NCBI GenBank assembly: GCA_035286585.1
Contig: DATEDC010000099.1
Location: 1 to 64,000 of the forward strand
Direction of reading: 5' to 3'
DNA from: DSOS01 sp035286585
GTDB lineage: Bacteria > Chloroflexota > Anaerolineae > Anaerolineales > UBA4823
Length of the DNA: 64,000 nt
This document shows, one piece after another, positions 31,577 to 40,282 of this stretch. The notes beneath the pieces are model-generated. The model saw only the letters and a program-made list of their open reading frames with translations. It was not told where the DNA came from and did no database searches. Made by a program: the position numbers and the translations under genes. The first letter of the stretch is position 1. Every line of letters starts with the position of its first letter.

Positions 31577-31630
31577 GCGAGCGAAAGCATCTCTTAACAA
31601 AAACGCGAGGCTAACGGCCTCGCGTTTTTT
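31559..31630 (+). terminator. attenuator: terminator with competing antiterminator
   Basis: Terminator: 13-bp stem 31599-31611 / 31617-31629 (AAAAACGCGAGGC / GCCTCGCGTTTTT), loop TAACG, running into a T-tract. Antiterminator: GCCGTTGG (31559-31566, inside the leader) can pair with CTAACGGC (31611-31618), seven Watson-Crick pairs and one G-T, using the terminator loop and its descending arm. A ribosome stalled on the Tyr codons (31517-31537) leaves the antiterminator free; one reaching the stop codon (31574) covers it. The geometry fits the classical mechanism. Confidence 0.82.
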
Positions 31631-31662
31631 GCGTTATATGAGTATATTGAGAGGAGGTATAT

Positions 31663-32034
31663 ATGCCGGTACGCGGTGTACGTGGCGCCACCACCTGTGA
31701 GATGGACATACCTGAGGCGATTTACTCCGCCACAGGCGAGCTGCTGCAAGCCATCCTCGATGCCAACCTGCAGATGCGACCCGAAGACCTGGCCAGCGCG
31801 ATATTCACCGTAAGCGATGATCTGGCTTCAGCCTATCCGGCGCGCGCAGCCCGCGATCTGGGCTGGGAAATGGTACCTTTGCTGTGCGCTCGGGAAATTC
31901 CCGTTCCGGGCAGCCTGCCGCGCTGCGTGCGCGTATTGCTGCACTGGAATACCGACCTGCCTCAATCGGCTATCCGCCATGTGTATCTGGGTCTGGCTGC
32001 CAAGCTGCGCCAAGATTTGAGCTCGCTGAGCTGA
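31663..32034 (+). CDS. aroH: monofunctional chorismate mutase, AroH class
   Basis: 123 residues, the size of the trimeric AroH-fold mutase. It begins VRGVRGATT and contains MPVRGVRGATTCEMD-type N-terminus with the active-site Arg, LASAIFTVSDDLASAYPARAARD, WEMVPLLCAREIPVPGSLP and CVRVLLHWNT, all family signatures. It converts chorismate to prephenate, the branch to Tyr and Phe. GAGGAGGT lies seven bases before ATG 31663. First structural gene after the attenuator; aroF follows in the same transcript. Confidence 0.95.
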   Translation: MPVRGVRGATTCEMDIPEAIYSATGELLQAILDANLQMRPEDLASAIFTVSDDLASAYPARAARDLGWEMVPLLCAREIPVPGSLPRCVRVLLHWNTDLPQSAIRHVYLGLAAKLRQDLSSLS

Positions 32035-32139
32035 CAGGCCGTCGATAAGGGCTGGGCAACTGGAGGCAAACATTTGCTACGCTTTTTGTCGCGCCTTGCT
32101 GGCCCTGTCATTCATATTTTTGCCAAGGAGAAAACTACC

Positions 32140-33189
32140 ATGATGATTATTATGCGTACCAACGCCACCCCGGAGCAGATCGAAGAGGTGGTCAAGATCG
32201 TCCAGGCAAACGGATTGCGCGCTCACCTGTCTACCGGCGACGAGCGCACGGTGATTGGCGCCATTGGGGATGGACGCCCGGTGCAGAAAGATCAATTCTT
32301 CCATTTGCCGGGCGTGGATCGGGTTGTGCCCATTACCCGGCCATACAAGCTTGCCTCCCGCGAGTTCAAGGAAGCAAACACCGTATTTACTTTAGATGGC
32401 GTGACGGTCGGCGGGAATAGTATCGTGATCATCGCCGGTCCGTGCTCGGTGGAAAGCCGGAGCCAGCTCCTGGAGACAGCCCACGCGGTGCGCGAAGCCG
32501 GCGCGCACGCACTGCGCGGGGGCGCTTTCAAGCCGCGCACCTCCCCCTATTCATTTCAAGGCCTGGGAGAGGTCGCCCTGGAGATCCTGGCCGAAGCGCG
32601 CCAGGAAACTGGCCTGCCGATTGTGACTGAAGTGATGGCGATCGAGCAGATCCCCTTGCTGCTGCGCTATGCCGACGTGCTCCAGATTGGCGCCCGCAAC
32701 ATGCAAAATTACTCCTTGTTGCACGCTGCCGGAGAGAGCCAGCATCCGGTTCTGCTGAAGCGCGGTATGTCGGCCACGGTAGAAGAGCTGCTCATGGCAG
32801 CCGAGTATATCCTCTCGCATGGCAATCGCCGGGTGATCCTGTGCGAGCGCGGCATCCGCACCTTCGAGACTACCACGCGCAATACGACCGATATCAATGC
32901 CATCCCGGTGTTGAAATCCTTGACCCACCTGCCCGTCCTGCTCGACCCCAGCCACAGCACCGGTTATTGGGAGTTTGTCACCGCCATTGCCCGAGCCGGA
33001 ATTGCCGCCGGCGCGGATGGCTTGCTGGTAGAGGTTCATCCGGACCCGGCTGCGGCTTACTCGGATGGGGGCCAGTCGCTCAAACCCGAGCGTTTTGCAG
33101 AACTGGTGCGCCAGGTCCGCCAGATCGCCCAGGCTGTTGGCCGCAGTGCAGCGCCGACTGTTGAAGCTGATAAAATTCAGGCTGGCTGA
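32140..33189 (+). CDS. aroF: 3-deoxy-7-phosphoheptulonate synthase (DAHP synthase)
   Basis: First shikimate step: condenses phosphoenolpyruvate with erythrose-4-phosphate. 349 residues from ATG 32140, where AGGAG lies nine bases upstream (the frame is open back to 32074, but that part is not conserved). N-terminal ferredoxin-like regulatory domain (residues 1-70, MIIMRTNATPEQIEEVV), then the class I TIM barrel: IAGPCSVES, LRGGAFKPRTSPYSFQG, QIGARNMQNYSLL, LLKRGMSAT, DPSHSTGYW. It belongs to the type I-beta group, in which the N-terminal domain mediates feedback control in relatives. Stop and next start overlap as TGATG. Confidence 0.95.
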   Translation: MMIIMRTNATPEQIEEVVKIVQANGLRAHLSTGDERTVIGAIGDGRPVQKDQFFHLPGVDRVVPITRPYKLASREFKEANTVFTLDGVTVGGNSIVIIAGPCSVESRSQLLETAHAVREAGAHALRGGAFKPRTSPYSFQGLGEVALEILAEARQETGLPIVTEVMAIEQIPLLLRYADVLQIGARNMQNYSLLHAAGESQHPVLLKRGMSATVEELLMAAEYILSHGNRRVILCERGIRTFETTTRNTTDINAIPVLKSLTHLPVLLDPSHSTGYWEFVTAIARAGIAAGADGLLVEVHPDPAAAYSDGGQSLKPERFAELVRQVRQIAQAVGRSAAPTVEADKIQAG

Positions 33190-34064
33190 TGGAAAAACCA
33201 AGCGACCTGTCTTCCGTTACCATTGCCATCCTGGGCCTGGGCTTGATGGGGGGCTCGCTTGCCAGGGCACTGAAAGGCCGCTGCAGGAGGCTCCTGGCTT
33301 ACGATCCTGACCCCGCAACCCTGGAGCTGGCCCGAGGCGAGCACATCGTCGATCGGGTTGCTTCCGAGCCGGGGGAAATTCTGCCTGACGCCGACCTGAT
33401 CATCCTGGCCGCCCCGGTGCGGGCAATTATCACCCTGATCCAGCAATTGCCCGCCTGGCACCCCGGCGAGCCGGTAGTGATCGATCTGGGCTCCACCAAG
33501 GTCCAGGTTTGCCAGGCGCTGGCTGGATTGCCGGGGCGTTTCGATCCGCTTGGCGGGCACCCGATGTGCGGCAAGTCTGCCCATGGATTGGCGAACGCTG
33601 AAGCTGACCTGTTCCGCTACGCACCTTTTGCCTTCACGCCTCTGCCGCGCAGCGGCGAGCGCGCCCGAACCCTGGCGGTTCAGCTCGCGGAGGCGATCGG
33701 CGCTCGACCTCTCTGGCTTGACGCTGAGACGCACGACCGCTGGGTAGCCGCCACCAGCCATGCACCGTATCTGCTGGCTTGCGCCTTGACCCTGGCCACA
33801 CCCAGAGAAGCCGCTCCATTGGTGGGACCGGGTTTTCGCAGCGCCAGCCGCCTGGCTGGCAGCTCGGCGATAATGATGGGCGACATCCTGCGCACCAACC
33901 GGGAGAACGTGCTCCTGGCATGCAGCCGGATCAAGGCTGAGCTGAAGGACATCGAGAGATTATTGTTCGAGGAGGATTACCCCGCCCTGATGAAATTATT
34001 GGAGGAGGTTGCAGCATACCGCCAGGCCATGGCAGAGGCTCCCATCCAGGAGACTGGACCATGA
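33189..34064 (+). CDS. tyrA: prephenate dehydrogenase
   Basis: Oxidative decarboxylation of prephenate to 4-hydroxyphenylpyruvate, using NAD(P). 291 residues: N-terminal Rossmann motif AILGLGLMGGSLARAL, LDLGSTK-type segment VVIDLGSTKVQVCQAL and the substrate site GGHPMCGKSAHG, then a helical dimerisation domain with HAPYLLACALTLATP. ATG 33189 overlaps the aroF stop by one base, indicating translational coupling. Arogenate rather than prephenate specificity cannot be excluded. Confidence 0.94.
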   Translation: MEKPSDLSSVTIAILGLGLMGGSLARALKGRCRRLLAYDPDPATLELARGEHIVDRVASEPGEILPDADLIILAAPVRAIITLIQQLPAWHPGEPVVIDLGSTKVQVCQALAGLPGRFDPLGGHPMCGKSAHGLANAEADLFRYAPFAFTPLPRSGERARTLAVQLAEAIGARPLWLDAETHDRWVAATSHAPYLLACALTLATPREAAPLVGPGFRSASRLAGSSAIMMGDILRTNRENVLLACSRIKAELKDIERLLFEEDYPALMKLLEEVAAYRQAMAEAPIQETGP

Positions 34065-35416
34065 GGCTGACCGTGCAGCCTGGAAATCCTCTACGTGGGG
34101 AGATTACTCCTCCAGGTGACAAATCGATTTCACATCGGGCGGCTTTGATTGCCGCCCTGGCAGCAGGGGAAAGCCGGCTGGGCAATTTTCTGCTCGCTGG
34201 CGTCACCCGGTCCATGCTGGACGCCCTAACCGCTCTGGGTGTAACCTGGGAGCTTGACGGTGCCACACTGAGCGTTCAGGGAGTGGGCCTGACTGGCTTG
34301 CGACCGCCTTCTGCTCCAATTGATTGCGGCCATTCAGCGACAACCATGCGCCTGCTGGCAGGCGCCCTGGCGGCCGCAGGGATTCCCGCGGTTTTGGACG
34401 GCTCGCCTGGCCTGCGCCGCCGCCCGATGGAGCGGATTATCGAGCCGCTGCGCAAGATGGGCGTCCCGGTCAGCGCAGAAAATGGAAGAGCTCCGCTCGT
34501 TTTCAGCCGCCGGGAGGCGCCGCTCGAACCACTGGAATATGCCCTGCCGGTCCCCAGCGCCCAGGTCAAATCCTGCCTCTTGCTGGCGGGGCTGGCTGCC
34601 GGCGGCTCGACTACCCTGACCGAACCCGGACCTTCCCGCGATCACACCGAACGCATGCTCCACAGCCTGGGCGTAAACGTGGTAAGCGCGAAGCGCAGCG
34701 GCAGCCTGAGCTACACGACATGCCTGGCGCCGCCTCGCCCATTCTCCCTTCCGCCTCTGAAGTTTACACTGCCGGGAGATATCTCCGCTGCGGCTTTCCT
34801 GATCGTGGCTGCCTTGATCACCCCAGGATCGCAGTTATTGCTGAGAGATGTCCTGCTCAATCCGACCCGCACCGGCTTTCTGGATGCCCTGCTGGCGATG
34901 GGGGCTGACCTGCGCATCTCCCCGGCAGGTGAGCGCCAGGGCGAGCCGCTGGGAGACATCCTCGTGCTCGCCTCGCCGCTGCGGGCAACGCATGTTTCGG
35001 GCTCCCTGGTGGTGCGCATGATCGATGAGTTCCCCGCACTTGCAGTAGCCGCAGCCTGCGCCCGCGGCCAGACCGTCGTTTCAGACGCCCAGGAATTGCG
35101 TTATAAAGAATCTGACCGCATCAACGCCATCTGCACTGAGCTGCAGCTCCTGGGCGTTCGCGCCCAGGAAACGCCGGATGGGTTCACGATATCTGGCGGG
35201 GGCTCCTCTCAGGGCGAGTCCTCGGGACGAGCCTTGCGGGGAGGCGAGGTCGCTTCGCACGGTGATCACCGCCTGGCAATGGCGCTGGCCGTCGCCGGGC
35301 TGGCGAGCTCGGAGCCGGTGACTGTGCAATCGGCGGAGATCCTGTCCGAATCTTTTCCGGATTTCCCCGCGGCATTGAAATCTCTCGGAGCGCAGGTGCA
35401 GGTTGAACATGGGTGA
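34061..35416 (+). CDS. aroA: 3-phosphoshikimate 1-carboxyvinyltransferase (EPSP synthase)
   Basis: Sixth shikimate step, adding enolpyruvate to shikimate-3-phosphate. 451 residues with the expected inverse alpha-beta barrel motifs: PPGDKSISHRAALIAAL (Lys and Arg of the active site), GHSATTMRLLAGAL, EPGPSRDHTERML, DEFPALAVAAACARG and LRYKESDRI, and the late GDHRLAMALAVAGL. It sits in ATGA overlap with tyrA. The Gly-rich active-site loop reads GHSATTM rather than the usual GNAGTxxR; that may influence glyphosate response, which is inference only. Confidence 0.95.
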   Translation: MRLTVQPGNPLRGEITPPGDKSISHRAALIAALAAGESRLGNFLLAGVTRSMLDALTALGVTWELDGATLSVQGVGLTGLRPPSAPIDCGHSATTMRLLAGALAAAGIPAVLDGSPGLRRRPMERIIEPLRKMGVPVSAENGRAPLVFSRREAPLEPLEYALPVPSAQVKSCLLLAGLAAGGSTTLTEPGPSRDHTERMLHSLGVNVVSAKRSGSLSYTTCLAPPRPFSLPPLKFTLPGDISAAAFLIVAALITPGSQLLLRDVLLNPTRTGFLDALLAMGADLRISPAGERQGEPLGDILVLASPLRATHVSGSLVVRMIDEFPALAVAAACARGQTVVSDAQELRYKESDRINAICTELQLLGVRAQETPDGFTISGGGSSQGESSGRALRGGEVASHGDHRLAMALAVAGLASSEPVTVQSAEILSESFPDFPAALKSLGAQVQVEHG

Positions 35417-36305
35417 AGCCTCCCCAAAATTCTGGCAAATGGGCTTGCTGGGCTATCCCCTGGGGCACAGCCTCTCGCCGCGGCTGCATGACTCAGCTTT
35501 GCAGGCTGCCGGGCTGGCAGGGGAATACCGCCTGCATGCGCTGCCGCCGGATGCGCCTGTTGAATTGGAGAGGCTGCTCGACCGGGTTCGCAGGGGCGAA
35601 ATAGACGGCTTGAACGTAACTATCCCCTACAAACAAATTGTCCTGCCTGACCTGGATGAGCTCACGCCGGCCGCGGGCGCCATCGGGGCGGTAAACACCA
35701 TTTACGCCCGCCAGGGCTTACTGGTAGGGGATAACACAGATGCGCCCGGTTTTTTGGCTGACCTGGGGCGCGTGACGGGATGGTCCCTGGCTGATCTGCG
35801 CCCGGCGGGGAGGGTACTACCTACTGCTCTGCTCCTAGGCGCTGGCGGCTCAGCCCGGGCGGTGGCTTATGCGTTGGGCACCGCCGGCTGGCATGTTTGG
35901 GTGGCTGCCCGCCGCCTGGAGCAAGCCCGCGAGCTCACCACCAGCCTGCGCAAGCGAATCTCTGCGCCCATCCATCACCTGACCCTGGCGAGTCTGCCGG
36001 TCTTGTTCAACGCAGTCGCGCCAAAATTCGACCTGCTGGTCAACACCACACCGCTAGGCATGGCGCCTGAGGTCGCCGCTTCACCCTGGCCGGAACGACT
36101 GGAATTTCCACTTGGCGCATTTGTTTACGATCTGGTGTACAATCCACCCGAAACCGCCTTGCTGCGAGCGGCGCGTGGCGCAGGACTGTCGGCTGCGAAC
36201 GGACTGGGCATGCTGGTCGAACAGGCAGCCCTGTCTTTCGAACGCTGGACAGGCTGCGTCGCCTCGCGAGCAGCCATGTACCGGGCGGTTAGCTCAGAAT
36301 TCTAA
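35409..36305 (+). CDS. aroE: shikimate dehydrogenase
   Basis: Reduces 3-dehydroshikimate to shikimate with NADPH. 298 residues: catalytic-domain signatures GYPLGHSLSPRLHDSAL and LNVTIPYKQIVLPDLDEL (catalytic Lys), GAIGAVNTI, GDNTDAPGFLADL, then the cofactor-binding loop LLLGAGGSARAVAYALG and AARR, and the late NTTPLGMAP. ATG 35409 lies inside the aroA stop region; TTG 35403 is also in frame. It is followed by the aminotransferase after 12 bases. Confidence 0.94.
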   Translation: MGEASPKFWQMGLLGYPLGHSLSPRLHDSALQAAGLAGEYRLHALPPDAPVELERLLDRVRRGEIDGLNVTIPYKQIVLPDLDELTPAAGAIGAVNTIYARQGLLVGDNTDAPGFLADLGRVTGWSLADLRPAGRVLPTALLLGAGGSARAVAYALGTAGWHVWVAARRLEQARELTTSLRKRISAPIHHLTLASLPVLFNAVAPKFDLLVNTTPLGMAPEVAASPWPERLEFPLGAFVYDLVYNPPETALLRAARGAGLSAANGLGMLVEQAALSFERWTGCVASRAAMYRAVSSEF

Positions 36306-36317
36306 GCGGAGTCGTCG

Positions 36318-37502
36318 ATGCTTTCCCCTGCTCGCCGCCTGGAGCGCTCATCCACGCAGTTCTTCGCCTCGCTCAACCAGCAGGTAGCCAGGCTCCAGTC
36401 CACCGGGAAGGAGGTCATCCGCCTGGACGTGGGCTCACCAGACCTGCCGCCCGCTGCTCACATTATCCAGGCTCTGGCGCAGGCTGCCTCCCGTCCGGAC
36501 CGGCATGGCTACCAATCCCACAACGCCACGCCCGCCCTGCGGGCTGCCTGGGCGGGGATGTATCTGCGCCTGTATGGGGTGGAGCTGGATCCTGAGGCCC
36601 AGGTCGTCCCGCTTTTAGGCTCCAAGGAGGGCATCTTTCATCTGTCCCTGGCGCTGGTGGAGGAGGGAGAGTTCGTCTTGATCCCCGATCCCGGCTACCT
36701 GACCTACACCCAGGGCGCCCTGCTGAGCGGTGGAGCGCCGTACTACCTGCCCCTCACCCCCGAGCGCGGATTTTTACCTGACCTGGCGGGGATTCCGCCG
36801 GAGGTTGCCCGCCGCGCCCGGCTGCTGTGGTTAAATTACCCCAACAACCCCACCGCGGCGATAGCGCCGCCAGAGTTCTTTGTCGAGGCGGTTGAGTTTG
36901 CCAGAAGGTACGATCTGCTGGTCTGTCACGATGCAGCCTATGCACAGGTCGCTTTCGACGGCTACCGACCTCCCAGCCTGTTAGAGGTCCCAGGTGCAGA
37001 GGAGATCGCAATCGAGTTCAACACCCTGTCCAAATCACACAACATGGCGGGCTGGCGGGTAGGCGCTGCCCTGGGCAACCCTGAAGCGCTGCGCCTGCTT
37101 TACAAGGTCAAGACGAACGCCGACAGCGGGCATTTTTTGCCGATCCTGGAGGCTGCCACGGCTGCGCTGAGCGGAGACCAGAGCTGGCTGGAAGAGCGCA
37201 ACGAGATCTACAGCCGGCGGCGCGACCTGCTGGTCGCCGGCCTGCGCCGCCTGGGATTCGCGGTGGAGAGCCCGCGAGCCTCTCTCTACGTCTGGTGCCC
37301 GGTCCCTGATGGGTGGAGTTCCAGCGAGTTCGCAGCCGCTTTGCTCGAGGAGGCGTATGTCAGCCTTACGCCAGGCGTAGTTTTTGGACCAGGCGGCGAA
37401 GGGTTTGTGCGCATCACCCTGACCCAGACGGAAGAGCGCCTGGCGGTAGCCCTGCAGCGCCTGGAGAACTGGATTTCGAAGGGAGGTCAGCGTGCCGCTT
37501 AG
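36318..37502 (+). CDS. class I/II aminotransferase (aromatic or LL-DAP-type)
   Basis: PLP enzyme of 394 residues. Signatures: VIRLDVGSPDLPP, GSKEGIFHLSLAL, IPDPGYLTYTQGAL, NYPNNPTAAIAP (Asn of the cofactor site), HDAAYAQVAFDGY (Asp), the Schiff-base Lys in NTLSKSHNMAGWRVG, and the C-terminal Arg region ending EGFVRITLT. The family includes aromatic, aspartate and LL-diaminopimelate aminotransferases. Its place between aroE and aroC makes transamination of 4-hydroxyphenylpyruvate (and perhaps phenylpyruvate) the most likely job. Its stop overlaps the aroC start by 11 bases. Confidence 0.9.
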   Translation: MLSPARRLERSSTQFFASLNQQVARLQSTGKEVIRLDVGSPDLPPAAHIIQALAQAASRPDRHGYQSHNATPALRAAWAGMYLRLYGVELDPEAQVVPLLGSKEGIFHLSLALVEEGEFVLIPDPGYLTYTQGALLSGGAPYYLPLTPERGFLPDLAGIPPEVARRARLLWLNYPNNPTAAIAPPEFFVEAVEFARRYDLLVCHDAAYAQVAFDGYRPPSLLEVPGAEEIAIEFNTLSKSHNMAGWRVGAALGNPEALRLLYKVKTNADSGHFLPILEAATAALSGDQSWLEERNEIYSRRRDLLVAGLRRLGFAVESPRASLYVWCPVPDGWSSSEFAAALLEEAYVSLTPGVVFGPGGEGFVRITLTQTEERLAVALQRLENWISKGGQRAA

Positions 37503-38679
37503 ATTTCTCACCGCAGGCGAATCTCATGGACCTGCCCTGACGGCGATCCTGGAAGGTTTGCCGGCAGGATTAACCGTCAAAGCTGAGCAGATCGATGCCG
37601 AGCTCGCCCGCCGCCAGCGAGGTTACGGCGCCGGGCCACGGATGAAAATCGAGCAGGATCGGGCGCGCATCCTGGCGGGCGTCATGCAGGGAGTGACTAC
37701 TGGCTCCCCTCTGGCTTTACGAATCGAAAACCGCGATCACGCAAGATGGCGCGGACGGGCAATCGAGCCTCTCACCATTCCGCGACCAGGCCACGCCGAC
37801 CTTACCGGAGCGTTGAAATATGGCTACCGCGATCTCCGTCCCGCCCTGGAGCGCGCCTCCGCCCGTGAGACCGCAGCCCGTGTGGCGGTCGGCGCGGTTT
37901 GCAAGCAACTGCTCGCTCAATTTGACATGCAAATCGGCGGCTACGTGGTAGCGATTGGCGAGATCGAGGCCGACCTGGAGTCTCTATCCCTGGTCGAGCG
38001 CCTGGAGCGGTCTGAGGAATCGGAGGTGCGCTGCCCGGACGCTCAGGCTGCCCAGGCGATGCGCCAGCGCATCGAGGAGATCATCCGCCTGCGTGACACG
38101 CTTGGGGGGGTGCTCGAGATCGTCGCGCTGGGCGTGCCGCCGGGGTTGGGGTCGTACATGCATTGGGACCGCCGCCTGGAGACGCGCCTGGGCGCGGCCG
38201 TGCTGAGCGTGCCGGCGATCAAGGGCGTGGAGATCGGGCCGGCGTTCCGAAACGCCCGCCTGCCCGGCACGCAGGTCCAGGATGCCATCCGGTTGGAAAG
38301 GGGAGAGCTGACTCGCGAGAGCAACCGCGCCGGAGGAGTGGAAGGGGGTATTACCAACGGGCAGCCACTGCTGATCCGGGCGGCGATGAAACCCATCGCC
38401 ACCACGCTCACGCCGCAGAAATCCGTCGATCTGGCGCAAGGCCGCCGGGTTGACACCCAGTACGAGCGGTCGGACTTTTGCCCGGTGCCGCGGGCGGTGC
38501 CTATTTTAGAAGCGGTGATTGCCTTTGTGCTTGCCGACGCCCTGCTTGAAAAACTCGGCGGCGATTCGCTGGATGAGATGCTGCCGCGCTTTTCTGCGCT
38601 GCGCCGCGCCCGCCTATCCGACCTGCCGATGGACGATATTGCGCACACATTTTGGCCTGAAGAAGCGGATGATGACTGA
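37492..38679 (+). CDS. aroC: chorismate synthase
   Basis: Last shikimate step; needs reduced FMN. 395 residues with FLTAGESHGPALTAIL at the N-terminus, RRQRGYGAGPRMKIEQD, ASARETAARVAVGAV, GGITNGQPLLIRAAMKPIAT and CPVPRAVPILEAVIAFV, all diagnostic. GTG start at 37492 (the 36318 gene's last codons overlap it). The C-terminus overlaps the start of the kinase/synthase fusion at 38669 by 11 bases. Followed without gap by the remaining shikimate genes. Confidence 0.96.
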   Translation: MPLRFLTAGESHGPALTAILEGLPAGLTVKAEQIDAELARRQRGYGAGPRMKIEQDRARILAGVMQGVTTGSPLALRIENRDHARWRGRAIEPLTIPRPGHADLTGALKYGYRDLRPALERASARETAARVAVGAVCKQLLAQFDMQIGGYVVAIGEIEADLESLSLVERLERSEESEVRCPDAQAAQAMRQRIEEIIRLRDTLGGVLEIVALGVPPGLGSYMHWDRRLETRLGAAVLSVPAIKGVEIGPAFRNARLPGTQVQDAIRLERGELTRESNRAGGVEGGITNGQPLLIRAAMKPIATTLTPQKSVDLAQGRRVDTQYERSDFCPVPRAVPILEAVIAFVLADALLEKLGGDSLDEMLPRFSALRRARLSDLPMDDIAHTFWPEEADDD

Positions 38680-40282
38680 TCGGCAATTTGCCGCAAGCGA
38701 TAAGCCGCCTCTCCATGCCCCTCTCTTCCTGTATGGCCCCCCCGGTTCGGGAAAAAGTGCCTTGGGCAAGGCACTGGCACAGGCCCTGAATTTACCATTT
38801 TGTGACCTGGATGAGGAAATAGAAGCTCGTACCGGGCAGAGCATCGCTCAGATTTTCTCCCAGCAGGGCGAAGAGGCTTTCCGCCGGCTCGAGAGAGAAA
38901 TGCTGGAAAAATACCTGGAGAGAAAAGAACGGGTGGTCGCGCTGGGCGGCGGCGCCTTGCTGGACCCCGGCTCGCGCCTCAGGGTAGAAGCTTCCGGGCG
39001 GGTGATCTGCCTGCGCGCCTCTCTCACGCTGCTGCTAGAGCGCCTGAGATCGGAGGCAGAGAGGCGCCCATTATTAGCTGGAGAGCTTTATAACCAACTG
39101 GCGGATATATTGGCCAAGCGCGAGGGGCATTACGCCTCCTTTTCCATTCAACTCGATGTGGACGGCAAATCCCCGGGTGACCTGGCCTGGCAGGCGCAGG
39201 TGCTGCTGGGGCGCTATCACCTGAGAGGCATGGCGAGCGGACTTTTCCCCGGCTGCGAAGTTCGCGTCCAGGCTGGTAGCCTGGTTGAAGTGGGTGAATG
39301 CCTGCGCATCGACGGCCTGGGCGGCCCGGTTGCTGTGGTCAGCGATGCAAACGTCGCCCGGTTGTACGCCCCCCAGGTGATGAAATCTTTGGAGGAGACC
39401 GGTTACGCAGCCAGCCTGGTGGAGATCCCCGCAGGAGAAGAGCAGAAAAACCTGAGGACTGTTGAGCGCCTGTGGGCGAGCTTTCTGACCGTGGGGCTGG
39501 ATCGCGCTGGCACGGTCGTTGCCCTGGGCGGGGGGGTGGTAGGGGATTTAGCCGGCTTTGCAGCGGCGATATACCTGCGTGGGGTAGGCTGGGTTTCTGT
39601 TCCCACCACTTTGCTGAGCATGGTGGATGCCAGCCTGGGGGGCAAAACCGGCGTCGACCTGCCGCAGGGCAAGAACCTGGTCGGTTCTTTCCACCCGCCG
39701 CGCCTGGTTTTGGCAGACCCTGATACCCTTGAGTCTTTGCCCCCCGAAGAGCTGCGCAGCGGCATGGCTGAAGCGATCAAGCATGGCTTGATCGCCGACC
39801 CCGAGCTTTTTTCGCGCTGCGCCCAGGGCTGGGATGCGGTCGCCGCGGACTGGGATTGGCTGGTGCGACGGGCAATGGCGGTCAAAATCCAGATTATCGA
39901 AGCCGATCCGTACGAGCGCGGCCGCCGCGCGGCGCTCAATCTCGGTCACACCCTGGGACACGCCATCGAACGGGCTTCGGATTACCGCCTGCGTCATGGC
40001 GAGGCGGTGGCGATTGGCATGCTCGCCGCTGCCCGGCTGGCTGTTCGCCTGGAGATGGCCCCGGCAGAGCTGGCATCCCGGCTTGAAGCCGTCCTGCGCG
40101 GCCTGGGGTTGCCGCGGCGCATCCCGGAAAACCTGGATCGGGATAAGATCCTGGAATACATGGGTGTGGATAAAAAGCGCGCTGGCGGGAAGCCTCGCTT
40201 CGTCCTCCCTGTGGGCGTGGGCGAGGTGCGTGACGGGATCGAGGTGGACGATCCCGCCCTGATATTTGAAGAGGTAACCTGA
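38669..40282 (+). CDS. aroKB: shikimate kinase / 3-dehydroquinate synthase fusion
   Basis: Bifunctional protein of about 537 residues. Residues 1-175: shikimate kinase with Walker A LYGPPGSGKSALGKAL, FCDLDEEIEARTG, GEEAFRRLEREML and VVALGGGAL. Residues about 185-537: dehydroquinate synthase, with PAGEEQKNLRTVERLW, GGGVVGDLAGFAAAIYLRG, TTLLSMVDASLGGKTGVDLP (NAD site), GMAEAIKHG (catalytic Lys/His) and NLGHTLGHAIE (zinc). It supplies steps 2 and 5 of the pathway. The ORF is open upstream to 38519 inside aroC; I chose ATG 38669 or 38672, the first start beyond the aroC conserved region. TGATG links it to aroQ. Confidence 0.94.
   Translation: MMTDRQFAASDKPPLHAPLFLYGPPGSGKSALGKALAQALNLPFCDLDEEIEARTGQSIAQIFSQQGEEAFRRLEREMLEKYLERKERVVALGGGALLDPGSRLRVEASGRVICLRASLTLLLERLRSEAERRPLLAGELYNQLADILAKREGHYASFSIQLDVDGKSPGDLAWQAQVLLGRYHLRGMASGLFPGCEVRVQAGSLVEVGECLRIDGLGGPVAVVSDANVARLYAPQVMKSLEETGYAASLVEIPAGEEQKNLRTVERLWASFLTVGLDRAGTVVALGGGVVGDLAGFAAAIYLRGVGWVSVPTTLLSMVDASLGGKTGVDLPQGKNLVGSFHPPRLVLADPDTLESLPPEELRSGMAEAIKHGLIADPELFSRCAQGWDAVAADWDWLVRRAMAVKIQIIEADPYERGRRAALNLGHTLGHAIERASDYRLRHGEAVAIGMLAAARLAVRLEMAPAELASRLEAVLRGLGLPRRIPENLDRDKILEYMGVDKKRAGGKPRFVLPVGVGEVRDGIEVDDPALIFEEVT

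Noticed and set aside
38519..38668. Longer N-terminal extension of the kinase/synthase fusion inside aroC
   Set aside because: The extra 50 codons overlap conserved aroC sequence and show no similarity to shikimate kinase.
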